Part shown: piece by piece, positions 31,744-42,773 of the stretch | How the letters are laid out: each line of letters opens with the position of its first letter | How positions within the stretch are numbered: position 1 is the stretch's first letter | NCBI GenBank assembly: GCA_014529385.2 | Contig: CM043942.1 | Span: 4,120,501-4,180,500 of the forward strand | Length of the DNA: 60,000 nucleotides | Direction of reading: 5' to 3' | DNA from: Adiantum capillus-veneris | Taxonomy: Eukaryota > Streptophyta > Polypodiopsida > Polypodiales > Pteridaceae | Notes under the pieces: generated by a model | Databases searched by the model: none | The model's input: the letters and a program-made list of their open reading frames with translations, nothing else | Told to the model about the DNA's origin: nothing | Position numbers and translations under genes: made by a program

Positions 31744-32560
31744 AATAATGGCAACGCATCTTCTTTTTGCCCTTATCACCAGGAACAGAAGTTTTGCAAC
31801 TCGCAGCAGAACCATAAGAAGTGGTTACATTGTTGTTCCCACCTTTTCTTTGAGCTGCAATAAAAGCCTGTTCAACTACACACTACCTAGTCTTGGTTTT
31901 TTTGGAAAGTGACTCTTGCAACAGCAATGTGGATAATGCAACAAACTTGACAACTTCAGGATTTCCTTGGGTCATAGCTCTCCAAGTACTAGCAAAGTCT
32001 GATAAGAATCTAGCAAAGCATCAAGAACAGTCTGCACAAGTGAACTGTCAAAAATGACTTCTCCTGCAAACATTAGTTGCTCATTAACATCCTTGACACC
32101 AACAAGGAAGGTGTCCATTTCATCTTCCTCATGCATAATCTTCGACTCCAGCTCTTTACGCAGCAATGCATTTTTGCCTCATTGCGGCTTGCATAAAGAC
32201 AGCCAAAATATCCCAAGCCTGTTTTGTAGATTTCGCTGAACGAATGTGAGGAGTAATGGTGCACTTCACAGACAACGCAATCAACGCATGAGCCTACGCA
32301 TCCTTTACATCCCAACGATCTTGTTCTACTGTAGGCAAAACAACTCTAACAGCAGCAATCCTTGCAGCAAGACCCGCCACATCCTCAACATCGCCTACAT
32401 CCTCAGAACCAACACGTACATCAATGTCCTCCACAATATTCCAAACGCCTTTTAACACAAGAACATATTGCATCATGTAAGCCCACATAGGGTAATTGTC
32501 CCCATCCAATCTGTCCTTAGCAACAAGCATCTTGAACACATCTATGTTGTAGTCAGCCAT
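31744..32560 (-). pseudogene. Copia 1 gag, broken
   Basis: ATG at 32560 on the minus strand gives MADYNIDVFKMLVAKDRLDG and WAYMMQYVLVLKGVWNI, a UBN2-type Copia gag start. Stops and shifts appear near 32290 and 32170. DSSLVQTVLDAL marks the middle, and the basic stretch GKKKMRCHYC leads into the zinc knuckle at 31744, where Gypsy 1 cuts it. Copia 2 has a fuller version at 58660-59431. Confidence 0.85.
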
Positions 32561-32878
32561 GGAAAATCCATGCACCTTATGTGAAAACTGCCCGAAATAA
32601 GGAGAAACTGAGTGAGACCAACACGTGGTATATAGCACAACCCGTAGTAGAATGTATGGGACCTATTATGCAATAATTGGCACTAACAAAAATTCTGTAC
32701 AAAATGACGAAGTTATCTGTGCAGACCTGGTTGTAGTGGGAACGGAAGTAGAAATGAGCCTGAATCAGAAATCTGAGAAGACTAAGCTCTACAAGCTCGC
32801 CAAAGCTCACTGAAATCGAAGAAAGTGAGCAGACATGTGTTGGAGCTTCTGCCAACTAAGCCCGAGAGGATGTGGCCT

Positions 32879-32890
32879 GCTCTGATACCA
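32879..32890 (-). other. Primer-binding site of Copia 1
   Basis: The minus strand reads TGGTATCAGAGC, two bases from the LTR end. Confidence 0.9.
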
Positions 32891-32892
32891 AT

Positions 32893-33115
32893 TGTTGGAA
32901 TTAGGGTTACAAGAAAACACACAACAACAAGAAGACGAAGGAAGCTCAAGGCACACAATAGAGAGTGTATTACTTAGTGTGCAATGGGAAGATAGATAGC
33001 CCTAGAATGATGGGTGTATATACAATGCACGGAAAAAAACCTCCTAAAGAGGAGAAAAATGCCCCGGCCGTCCTAGTGTGTTCACACACATCACTACCAC
33101 ATGCATATGGTAACA
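32893..33115 (-). repeat. 5' LTR of Copia 1
   Basis: Plus-strand TGTTGGAATT..ATGGTAACA, 223 bp against 227 bp for the other LTR, followed by CGCAA. Confidence 0.9.
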
Positions 33116-33412
33116 CGCAATTGTGTGTACCTCGGGTCTATCCATTGGGCATGTCAAATCTATGCCGGACCACCCTTGGTCACTTGTATGAGCAGCTTGT
33201 TATCAGCATGGAGAGCCTTTCCGAGATCTATCTCTTTCTCTCTCTCATTCTCAAATGTCATGTCTCTTTCTACCTCAGTGATCTCTCTTCTCCAAAGGTG
33301 TCTTGTTTATGTATGTGGCATTGCAAGTGTTCTAGATAGAACTCGAGGTGTCCATCTAATCGTGAGTCAGTTCTTGTCTTCATTGTATCTTCCATTGCCA
33401 CCTTTGGCAAGT
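33116..33412 (+). mobile_element. LTR remnant related to 2378-2501
   Basis: The last 125 bases match 2378-2501 nearly base for base and end in GGCA where the other ends in GACA. No PBS follows, so this is a solo LTR, a 3' LTR or a fragment. Confidence 0.55.
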
Positions 33413-34248
<836 letters not shown>

Positions 34249-34578
34249 TGGAATTTTCCTCGATTTTCTTTCTAAAGACCTCACAAAGAAAGCCAATCAT
34301 TTTGGGCATCACACTCCAGTTTAATAATAGCAATCACTTGAACCTCTTTGAGCTACTGGCTGCTTATCAAGGAGGCAGCATTTTTTACCATCATTTTTTA
34401 TGTATGCAACATATCTTGATGAACTACCACCTATTTTGTTAGCCGTGCTTATGCATTTATGCTCAAAGTCTACCATGCCATTATAAGACATATTATCAAG
34501 GCACAAATATCATTAACATGGCAGAACTTATATGAGTACTTGCTAGGAATTTGAGGCTGCATCTGTTAGGTAGCTTAC
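34249..34578. other. Start of RFC3-like intron 4, no exon seen
   Basis: It lies directly after the exon 4 donor on the minus strand. No continuation of the RFC3 protein (the LNEVDKL region) was found here or elsewhere in the window. Confidence 0.5.
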
Positions 34579-35330
34579 CTTTGAAGCTCTTGTTGCCAGC
34601 AACATCAAGTGGCCTGCTCTTGGCCATCTCCTTGATAATCTCTTGCACAACATATCTATCTTGAAAACCAGCGTCACTCGGATTTAACTCCACATGATAG
34701 TTGCTTGAGATTGTAGTCAGTTCTACTTCCAGTTTGCGTGTACCTGCCTGCAAGTTCTGTGTAAGGCTAAACTGGCCAATCGGCATAATCAAGGGTGATA
34801 TCTTCTTGCCTGGAATAATGCATATAGAATCTTTGCTTTCATTTTTATGAAAGTGGATTGCAAGATAAGGAGTCTACTAGCAAGGAGTTAAATTTGTATG
34901 ACCTAAACGAAATGCAGGCATTGGTGTTGTAATATATACAATACTGTGCGGGTGAATGCCCATATCACACGAAAATCTGAGATCAACATAGTCAGCCTTG
35001 CACAGAGACAGACAAAAAACACGAGAGAAGATCACCTCTATTTTCCAGGGTTTATTCTCTACTTTTATCTGCACAAAATAAGGTAATGATTACGAAAGTC
35101 TTGTCAAGAAGAGCAGAAACCAAGACTGCAAAAATGGTACCTTCTCAGCTCCAGCACCATACATCTCACGGAGCAGGGCAATGATAAGAGTCTTTTTGCC
35201 CGCCCCTGACGGCCCATAGAAGAGAAGGTGAGGGCAATCACCCTGAGCTACCTATATTATTCATAAAACATGTAAGACGCGTGCTCAGCGCTCTTTCTCT
35301 CTCTTTCTCTCTCAAACATGTAAGACGAGT

Positions 35331-35391
<61 letters not shown>

Positions 35392-35475
35392 CAGCTGCTT
35401 GAGTTGCTGAGCCTCTTCGACGTGCACCATCACCTTGTCGAGCGCATGGGGACGGTATTTGTCTACCCACAACAT
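34579..35475 (-). CDS. RFC3: Replication factor C subunit 3-like, exons 1-4 (rest not in window)
   Basis: Minus-strand exons: 35392-35475 (28 codons from [20 protein letters not shown]), 35141-35251 (37 codons, with the Walker A site GPSGAGKKT), 35036-35068 (11 codons, [11 protein letters not shown]) and 34579-34747 (56 codons plus one base, with [20 protein letters not shown]). All three introns begin GT and end AG. Introns 1 and 2 are short (140 and 72 bases) and intron 3 is 288 bases. Exons join in frame without stops, 132 residues in all. RFC3 is a small subunit of the clamp loader that puts PCNA onto primed DNA in the nucleus; the full protein is usually about 350 residues. Exon 4 ends in phase 1 with G, fitting the Val that follows in the family. 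The remaining exons would lie beyond the left edge or are lost. Confidence 0.88.
35332..35389 (+). repeat. (CT)n microsatellite inside RFC3-like intron 1
   Basis: About 58 bases of CT that begin two bases from the exon 1 donor. A short AAACATGTAAGACG block is repeated just before it (about 35267 and 35314). On the gene strand the intron opens with GTAGAGAGAG. Confidence 0.95.
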
Positions 35476-35830
35476 ATCTGCCCTTCAGATGACCAGCGAT
35501 GGCGGGAAGAATGACGCAAATATTAAACCTCTCTCTGTCTCTCATTCGCTCATGTGACATGTTCCTCGCAGCAAATACGCCTTGAGTTCAAGACTGGAAA
35601 TGTTCCCACTACAGTAGAGCACCTCCACATGGTGAGTTTCAAACGATGAAAGGGTACGCAAATGAAGAGTGCATTTCCTTGCACCTCCCACAGCCAAAAA
35701 GTCTGGTACAAGCTGTTGGAATGTCTTCGCACACATGTGCGCAGTTTTCCAAGCCTGATTTAGCCCGAACCAGCAAAAATCATTAGCATTGCGGTAAACT
35801 ATGTGTAGGATCTTGCTTTCAAGCATTTTG
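35476..35830 (-). promoter_or_regulatory. Upstream region of the RFC3-like gene
   Basis: It should hold the promoter and 5' UTR. A 94-codon minus-strand ORF (35542-35826, MLESKILHIVYRNANDF..) ends 67 bases before the RFC3 ATG; I recognise no family in it. No convincing TATA box was found. Confidence 0.35.
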
Positions 35831-36890
35831 ATGTTGCAAGAGAATCTTCATGCCACATCAGCTCCATTTGCCGCAACTTTTTATTTTCTTGTGCATGTGC
35901 CCACCCTTTGAGTTAAGTTGTGGCAGAAATTGAGGATTTGCTTTGATGTTGTAGGTGAAGGGCATTAAAGGTGGTCAGAATTAAATGCTTGGCCTCCAAT
36001 TTGGGACAAAAAACCTCCTATAACAAGTAGTCCAAATGAAACTATGCCTATAGATGCCAAACTTTTGCCAAAAGTTTGGAAACACTCAAGGAAGCCCCTA
36101 TTTTTTAGATTTCATGTCCTTTTTAGAGCTTGTAATTCCTTTTCAAAAGGAACCTTGGGCAAGCCTTGTTAGTTCCTTCTCCTCCTCTCCTTTCACGTGA
36201 CTTGTTTTTGTCCCACCCAAAGGGTAAGGCCTTAGTCATTCCTTAAGTTTTTGGCTTAGCTACAATTCTTTTTTTCTTTTTTTTAGTTTTCTTATAAAAC
36301 TTTCTATTGGTAGATAAGTCTATCTATCCTTGATATGATTGCAAATGTCATGAAACATGGTTCAATCAATATTGCAAGCCTTTAGGGTAAAGATGCCAAT
36401 AACGAACCAAGGTCCAACATTGAGACACCTTCAAATTAAACATCAAATATGTTTAAGATTCTTGAGACTCATGATGCAAATAGCATTGGGAATGAGGAGC
36501 TCTTTAAAATGAACTTTCTTTTCATGCCACTTGTGTTCAAAATTATTCATCATAACAAAAGATTAAATCATATCAATTCAAAATGTCCCACTATTGGATC
36601 CTACTTTTTAAGTGGCCCTATATTGGCACCTTTACCCTAAGTAGAGTAAATTTGAACTCATACAAGCATGGTTAAATCAATTTTTAGAGTTAATTTTCAA
36701 ACCTTTTTTCTATACATCGTGATTTTCATCACATAAGAGTTTGAGACTCGACAGCATGCAAGTTTGGTAGGACTAGCAAACTAGGTAAAACGGCTACAAA
36801 ATAGAGTAGTGGGGTGGACTAGGGTCATCTATTTAGGGAGTGATCTGGAAGCTTTTGTATGACATATTGTATTAATTGTAAGGATTGGGG
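35831..36890. other. AT-rich intergenic DNA, nothing supported
   Basis: Only short ORFs, no repeats longer than simple runs, and no LTR or PBS motif that I could pair. Confidence 0.5.
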
Positions 36891-37300
36891 TGGGTTGCTA
36901 AGTGTAGCATTCATAATGATAAGTAAGCAATGAACGATGGCACGATATACAAGATGCAGCAAGTTGAAAATGAACTAAATTATTGACCATAAACTTACAC
37001 TAAAAGTGTGTACAAGATGGGCTACTTAAATAGAATCGGTTAGTGTAGTACAATGTAGTAGTACAAATGAATATAACCCTAGCATGCACCAAGAGGCACC
37101 CCAAATCATCCCTACAAAGGCCAAAATGTCCTATGAGGCTAGGGAGGTGGTTGGACTCATGTACAACTCATTTGGATGCTAGTGCACCTCATCCACATCA
37201 CGTGGAAGTCACATGACAAGCTGCCACACAAGCTAGTGACTATACTAGGGAAGGTACACACCATACGTTGGTACACTTGCCAACGGCCATATACTCAACA
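36891..37300 (-). mobile_element. 3' LTR of minus-strand Copia 3 (left border uncertain)
   Basis: On the plus strand it ends ACTCAACA at 37300, so on the minus strand it begins TGTTGAGT. It is preceded there by a polypurine tract (complement of 37301-37311, AGGGGAGGGT). The left border near 36890 is a guess. Confidence 0.45.
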
Positions 37301-37614
37301 ACCCTCCCCTTGGACTTTGGACTAGTGAACAAGCTGCACAAAGACTAATGCCACACGTGCTACTCAAGTCACACTGACTTTGCCAGACATGCTACAAAGT
37401 GTCTCACTGGATCATGGTATCATGCAAAGTAAAAATCCCTCCGCTTGAACAGAGGCCAAGGATCACCCATACCCTCTACAGAATGTCATTGTAATCGTTG
37501 TCCTTGTAGTGAACAAGGAGGTTGCTTCCCACTTCTTCCTTGTCTTTGTCATCTTTGATTTTGGCAAGGTTAACTTGTCCTTTGGACCAACTACTACTAC
37601 CTCTTCTTTGACAC
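37301..37614 (-). pseudogene. Copia 3 internal remnant, left part, with end of a gag fragment
   Basis: On the minus strand, 37463-37614 continues the gag text that precedes the insertion at 41425-41665 (..GYPPSKCLKC then VKEEVVVVGPKDK). Pol is missing: gag text lies within 200 bases of the PPT, so Copia 3 has lost most of its interior. Confidence 0.55.
37610..37614 (+). repeat. Target-site duplication of the non-autonomous Copia (GACAC), left
   Basis: Exact match to 41425-41429. Confidence 0.92.
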
Positions 37615-37807
37615 TGTTGGGGTAAAGCCCCATGTGGCCGGTTAGGCCAGGTGCCCGCCCACTATACTTATTCATTATGTACATAATAGAATAAGGGGGT
37701 TCACATGTAGAGAGTGGGTTTTAGCCCCTGCAAACACAAGGTCCCCTTTTCTTCTCTCTCTTCTCCATGTTGCACACACTGACACACACTCTCGCTCGCG
37801 CACTTCA
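37615..37807 (+). repeat. 5' LTR of the non-autonomous Copia
   Basis: TGTTGGGGTAAAGCC..CACTTCA, 193 bp, close to the 192-bp 3' LTR. An inverted pair GGCCGG-TTA-GGCC sits near its start. Confidence 0.92.
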
Positions 37808-37809
37808 AC

Positions 37810-37821
37810 TGGTATCAGAGC
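37810..37821 (+). other. Primer-binding site of the non-autonomous Copia
   Basis: TGGTATCAGAGC, two bases after the LTR. Confidence 0.92.
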
Positions 37822-39372
37822 TCAGGGATTGGGAGCACCATTGGAGCTTCACGGGGAAGCAGCTGGAGAAGCAGCAAAAGCTGCAGTACGTTTTTGCAGA
37901 TCTGTTTTGGCCTACCAAAACGTCTTCATTCAAACCGATTCTCCTTCATCTTGACCGATTTTTCGTCCTTTTCAACTTTGCAGAAGAAAGTTTTCTCAAA
38001 ATCTTCACCAATTTTGAGATGTCACTCAGATTACCTGCACGTCTAGGGTACACAGGTGCAGATTTTTACATATCTGTTTTGACCTGTAAAAACAGCATAT
38101 TTGAGGTCCGGTCCCTCCATATCCCACCCGTTTTAGCGTGGTCTACAACTTTGCAGAAGGAAGTTTCTGCAAATTCTGAATGGTTTGGAAGATATGGGCT
38201 AACAGGCTGCAGGGTATTCGGAAAGTTGAAGATTGCGTATGCCTATTGTGGTGATTTGCTACTTCCGGAGAGCTCGGATTGAGCTTTGTCATTCTCTTGT
38301 TTTGCGCATTGATATTTTGCTCTCAGTTAAGAGAGTGTGGGTTGATATTTTCAATACATTTATGCACACACATTGAGAATACTTCGTGGATGTAGGCATT
38401 CTTATGGACTCTCAGGTTTGGAAGTGGATTCATCATCACATGTCATGAGCATTGACTTATGCGATTGAGCGGATTTCGGAAAGTGTGGTGCACAAATTTG
38501 CATAGAGTTTTACAAGCCCTTTTAGCATGATTGTGAGCTAAATTTTCAGCTGATTTGGATGCTCATTTGCTACACATTTGGTACATGCTTGATGCTTGTT
38601 TATATTGCCATGTGGATGCACATGATGTGCGCTTTTTGGCAGTTCAGATTCTTCACCTTGCAACGGCATATGTGGGTTGATTTTCAGCTTTCTTGAGCAT
38701 CAATTTGTGTCATATTTTGGTTGGTTTGCATCCAGGTTTATGCTAGTATATGTCTCGCTTGTAAATTGCGGTTGATGCACTTTGTGTTTCGGATTACAGG
38801 ATTGTTTTCCAAGTTTAGGGAGTTGAGACTTTGGGGCAGCTCATGTATGCTTGAGTGCGGATTTTGCGTATGATTTGCTCATGGTTTTGAGCATATTTAT
38901 GGCATGTATGGTTATTATGGTTAGATAGCCAAATACTGCGAAACTCTGTCGGATTTTTCTTGCGAGTTTATTTATTTATGCGCATGGTTTGCAATCGTGT
39001 TTTGATTGCATTTGGCACTCAGTGGTTGCTTTTCCATAGTGTTTTGGCATCGCATTGTGAGAGTGTTTGCTCACCGGATTATGTCATTTGACATACATGT
39101 GGTAATCTCTTCTAGAGGGAGATTGTTGATGATAGTTTCATCGATTATCACATAGTGCTCTTGGATTAGAGCGGGGTTTTTGGCATCATTTGAGCGGTTT
39201 TGCTCACTTGTTCGTTACATTGATTGCCATATTTTCTGATACTTCTCTTAAACAGCTTATGCCAACTTATGTTGTATTTTGACAGTACTTGGTGTATGAG
39301 TTAGCCAGGCTTTGCAGGCTTTGGCTATTGTCAATTAATCGATTTGTCTTGGTCTTGTCACAGGTTATTGCC
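37822..39372 (+). other. Leader of the non-autonomous Copia
   Basis: 1.55 kb with no conserved domain. The ORF at 37767-38282 starts inside the LTR, matches nothing I know and is not counted as a gene. Long leaders before gag are common in plant Copia elements. Confidence 0.5.
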
Positions 39373-40254
39373 ATGGATTTGGCATGTACATCATTGTCAG
39401 GGTTTGTGCTTTTCCATACAAAGTTTGATGGTTCAAACTTTGAGCATTGGAAAGCAGGTACGCATGATGCATTGACTCAGTTAGGCCAAGTGTTGCCACT
39501 ACAGGGCATGGATGCTAGGCCATAGTCTATGACTGACAATAAGTGGGAGGACTTGGATGAGCTTACATGTTCGATGATCATATTACACCTTGGTGAGCCT
39601 GTCTATTGCATTGGTTTGGATGCATGTACAACTAGAGAGTTATGGCAAAGATTGTGCAATGCTTTTGGTACAAATGAGTCAAGAGAGATGCATACAGTCA
39701 AAGGACGATCTCACAGACATAGAGATGGTAAATTTCATGTCACGCCGAGTCATGAGTGGTTTAGCACATATGCTAGTGGTATGCTTGGACATGTGTGTCT
39801 AGGTGATGATTCAGTGCATGACATAGTTGGTGCAGGAGATGTTCGACTATTGTTGTCGAGTGGTGCATCAGACGTGTTGCGAGATGTACGCCATGTGCCA
39901 GGTTTGACGTAGAGCTTGATCTCTGTGAGTCAGTTACGAGACAGTGGATGCCAGGTAGTGTTGGACGAGCACAGTTTCAGATTGCATCGTGGACAGTTAG
40001 TCATAGCTAGAGGTGCTAGTGTTGGCACGATTCATGCGATGCAAGTACGTAATGTGCAAGACGGCACAGTCTTCGTGAGTACGCAACCATGCAAAGAGAT
40101 GAGGCATGTCTTCTTTGTGGATAGGTTGCATGATGCTCCAGTTTGTGAGCATGTTGAGCCAGTTGTGCAGAAAGTTGTGCAGCAGGGCATGTCATTCATG
40201 GATATGATGACAGATATGGGTGGCTTGAGTGTTGAGGATTCAACCGTTATTTAG
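39373..40254 (+). pseudogene. Fused gag / protease / GAG-pre-integrase remnant
   Basis: ATG at 39373: MDLACTSLSGFVLFHTKFDG and FEHWKAGTHDAL, a Copia gag start. A stop at 39523-39525 precedes WEDLDELTCSMIILHLGEPV. At about 39695 the gag jumps to late-protease text (HVPGLT, stop, SLISVSQLRDSGCQV), so the zinc knuckle and protease active site are deleted. It continues as a shortened GAG-pre-integrase to TAG at 40252-40254. Confidence 0.75.
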
Positions 40255-40853
40255 TCATTCATGGATATGCTTAGGCCAGAGGCTGATGTGTGTCAGTTAG
40301 AGCTAGGCATTGCTCTTGCCACACAGGGTACAGGACAGACAGATGCTCTTGGTGCGCATGTGACATGCGAAGGACACGAGGATGGATTCCATGGATTGGA
40401 GTTCGGGTGTCAGGGTGATTTCCATGAGTGGAGTTCTAAGCCAGATTTGATTCAGTCATTCATGGATATGCTTAGGCCAGAGGCTGATGTGTGTGAGGTA
40501 GAGCTAGACATTGCTCTTGCCACATAGGGTTCAGGACAGACAGATGCTTGGTGTACATGTGACATGCAATGGACACGAGGATGGATTCCATGGATCGGAG
40601 TTCGGGTGTCGGGGTGATTTCCATGAGTGGAGTTTTGAGCTAGTTTTGATTCAGTCATTCATGGATATGCTTAGGCCAGAGGCTGATGTGTGTGAGTTAG
40701 AGCTAGGCATTGCTCTTGCCACACAGGGTTCAGGATAGACAGATGCTCTTGGTGCGCATGTGACATGCGATGGACACGAGGATGGATTCCATGGATTGGA
40801 GTTCGGGTGTCAAGGTGATTTCCATGAGTGGAGTTCTGAGCCAGATTTGACTG
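40255..40853 (+). repeat. Three tandem repeats of about 200 bp
   Basis: Units start at 40255, 40456 and 40655, each TCATTCATGGATATGCTTAG. Periods are 201 and 199 bp, with the second unit's length change shifting the frame. Encoded text (SFMDMLRPEADVCELELGIA) matches no family known to me. It fills the place where integrase and RT should be. Confidence 0.92.
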
Positions 40854-41149
40854 AGATGGTCAAATTGGAAGAGATTATCAGGGTTGCATCAACATTCGGG
40901 AGTCTCGTGTGCGAGATACTCATCCCGAGACCCGAGATTGCATTTGCAGTAGGTGCATTTGCAGTGGGAGCAGTTAGTCGTGCAGTGACTGACGTTGGCC
41001 TTGAGCATAGGGGCACTTTGCAGCGTATGGTGAGATACCTGCAGGATGTGTGCAGCTTTGGTGAGGAGCATGGTGTCGATCGCTCTATACTTCCTCTACA
41101 ATTAGAGTTGGATGCACACAGATTGAGTGAGCCAGTGGGCGTTGGCTGA
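40854..41149 (+). pseudogene. Scrap of the Copia RT / RNase H junction
   Basis: RPEIAFAVGAFAVGAVSR, followed by HRGTLQRMVRYLQDVCSFG, corresponds to the RPDI-A-AVG..SR..RYL-G-T segment after the Copia RT. It contains a small internal duplication (AFAVGA twice). It ends TGA at 41147-41149, before the PPT. Confidence 0.7.
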
Positions 41150-41232
41150 GGTCATACTTGTGATGGCCTTGTACAGGTTTTGTACAGTTTTCTTTTCTCT
41201 CTCACGGCCACATTGACCTTTACGTGGGAGAT

Positions 41233-41424
41233 TGTTGGGGTAAAGCCCCATGTGGCCGGTTAGGCCATGTGCCTGCCCACTATACTTATTCATTATATAC
41301 ATAATAGAATAAGGGGGCTCACATGTAGAGAGTGTGTTTTAGCCCCTGCAAACACAAGGTCTCCTCTTTTTCTCTCTTCTCCATTGCTGCACACACTCAC
41401 ACACGCTCCCGCTCGCGCACTTCA
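41233..41424 (+). repeat. 3' LTR of the non-autonomous Copia
   Basis: TGTTGGGGTAAAGCC..CACTTCA, preceded by purine-rich GTGGGAGAT and followed by GACAC. Confidence 0.92.
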
Positions 41425-41429
41425 GACAC

Positions 41430-41929
41430 TTGGATGGTGGATATCCCTTCTTGCCACAATGCATACGAAATTTGTATTGGAAGCAATCCTTAGAGAACTG
41501 TCCAAGCTTGCCACAATTGTAACACTTCTTTTTATTGGATGAACTAGATAAAACTGCTAATGCCAATGATGATGCAGCAAATTCTATTCCACTTATTCCA
41601 TTTGATTTTGCTATCTTCAATTGCTTCCTCTCTTCCCCGTACAATGAGCTAACTACATGTTGCAAAGTCTTTCTCTTCCAAGACTATGATAATGTGGTCA
41701 AATGAGGGATTTAATACACTCAAGAGAACTACCACTTTGTCTTGTTTGGGGACCTCACAATTGATGTATGTGAATCAGTGGGTAACAATGCTCCTTAGTC
41801 TATTGATGAGACTAGAGACATCCTCTCAATGTGACTAACTTTTACAAGCTTTTCTTCAAGCCGATTCTACTTTGCTTTGTCTTAGTTCCAAAATTTTCCA
41901 CTAGTATGTTCCATGCTTGGATTGCAATG
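41430..41929 (-). pseudogene. Copia 3 gag fragment, right part
   Basis: Minus strand: AIQAWNILVENFGTKTK, IERMSLVSSI and PKQDKVVVLLSVL (UBN2-type gag), then a Lys-rich part and a zinc knuckle CYNCGKLGQFSKDC followed by MHCGKKGYPPSKCLKC, which continues at 37614 across the inserted element. Shifts and stops break it. The upstream part would continue beyond Gypsy 2 at 50124, but I could not recognise it there. Confidence 0.75.
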
Positions 41930-41934
41930 GTGCG
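41930..41934 (+). repeat. Target-site duplication of Gypsy 2 (GTGCG), left
   Basis: It pairs with GTGCA at 50119-50123, one G/A difference at a CpG. Confidence 0.8.
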
Positions 41935-42726
41935 TGTCATAAAATATATAATCTAACTTTACCAAATGATTTTCTCATATTAAACCTGATCATTTAATAT
42001 GGGAAGATAAAAAGGAACAAGAATTAGGATATAGATATGTGCTTCTAGACCTATCTCAACAGGGGACCAAAAGGAGAAATGGTTGCATCTCAATAGGGGT
42101 CCAAAAGGAACCAAAGAGCAATGTGCAATAAGTGCTTCTAGATTTACCTCAACAAGGGACCAAGAGGAGAGATGGTTACATCTCAATAGGGGTCCAAAAG
42201 GAGGTAGTTTATCAAAGAGCAACGTGCATCTAATGGATCTTAAAATACCTTAGGGTTAGCTTCATTAAAGACCTCCCAAAGTTAGTGTTAAAAAGTCCTT
42301 TGACCTTAGGCAAGCTAGGGCTGACCTTGAGGTGGGAATCCTACCCAAGCATGAGGTGTTGTCGGCTTGCTTACTAAAGTGCTTAAAGTGTTTGTGGGAA
42401 CCTTGCCCAAGCTTGAGGTGATTCTCATGCTTAAATGACTAAGGTTCTTGAAGTGTTCAATTCAAAGGTAAACTCTCAAGAGGCATAAACGGTTTCCATG
42501 CTTAATCGACCAAGTGCTTGAAGTGTTCAATTCAAACCAAATAACTTAAGAAGCATAAAAGACACATGTCAAAATCCTCCACATGTGGTCCTCATGATGT
42601 TCTTGAATCCTATTGGGTATGCTTTAAAGGGTTCCAATGAGAATTTAGATGCATAAAAATAAATAATTAAGTTCTTTCTCTCAAAGAGGAAAAAGAGGAC
42701 ACATGTCCAAATGATAAAATTAAATT

Positions 42727-42773
<47 letters not shown>

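Larger units (their letters stand above)
20289..33115 (-). mobile_element. Copia element 1, split by Gypsy 1
   Basis: LTRs at 20289-20515 and 32893-33115 read inward as a minus-strand Copia. Target duplications are CACAA (20284-20288) and CGCAA (33116-33120), one G/A difference. Gene order on the minus strand is gag, zinc knuckle, protease, GAG-pre-integrase, integrase, RT, RNase H. With Gypsy 1 and one TTTAC removed the element is about 5.05 kb. Several stops and shifts make it inactive. Confidence 0.92.
37615..41424 (+). mobile_element. Non-autonomous Copia deletion derivative
   Basis: LTRs 37615-37807 and 41233-41424, PBS, a 3.4-kb interior and a perfect GACAC duplication. The interior holds a 1.55-kb leader, a partial gag, the end of protease and start of GAG-pre-integrase, three tandem repeats and a scrap of the RT/RNase H junction. 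Integrase and the RT core are missing, so it depended on a helper. Confidence 0.9.

Noticed and set aside
35257-35475. RFC3 exon 1 continuing as Arg-Glu repeats
   Set aside because: The repeat is the intron 1 CT microsatellite; a GT donor at 35391 and the next exon at 35251 give the correct protein.
37767-38282. 171-codon ORF at the LTR-leader border of the non-autonomous Copia
   Set aside because: It starts within the LTR, covers the PBS, has no known domain, and the recognisable gag starts later at 39373.
40255-40853. Satellite or CRISPR-type repeats
   Set aside because: Only three adjacent units, bounded by an LTR element with a perfect target duplication; part of that element.
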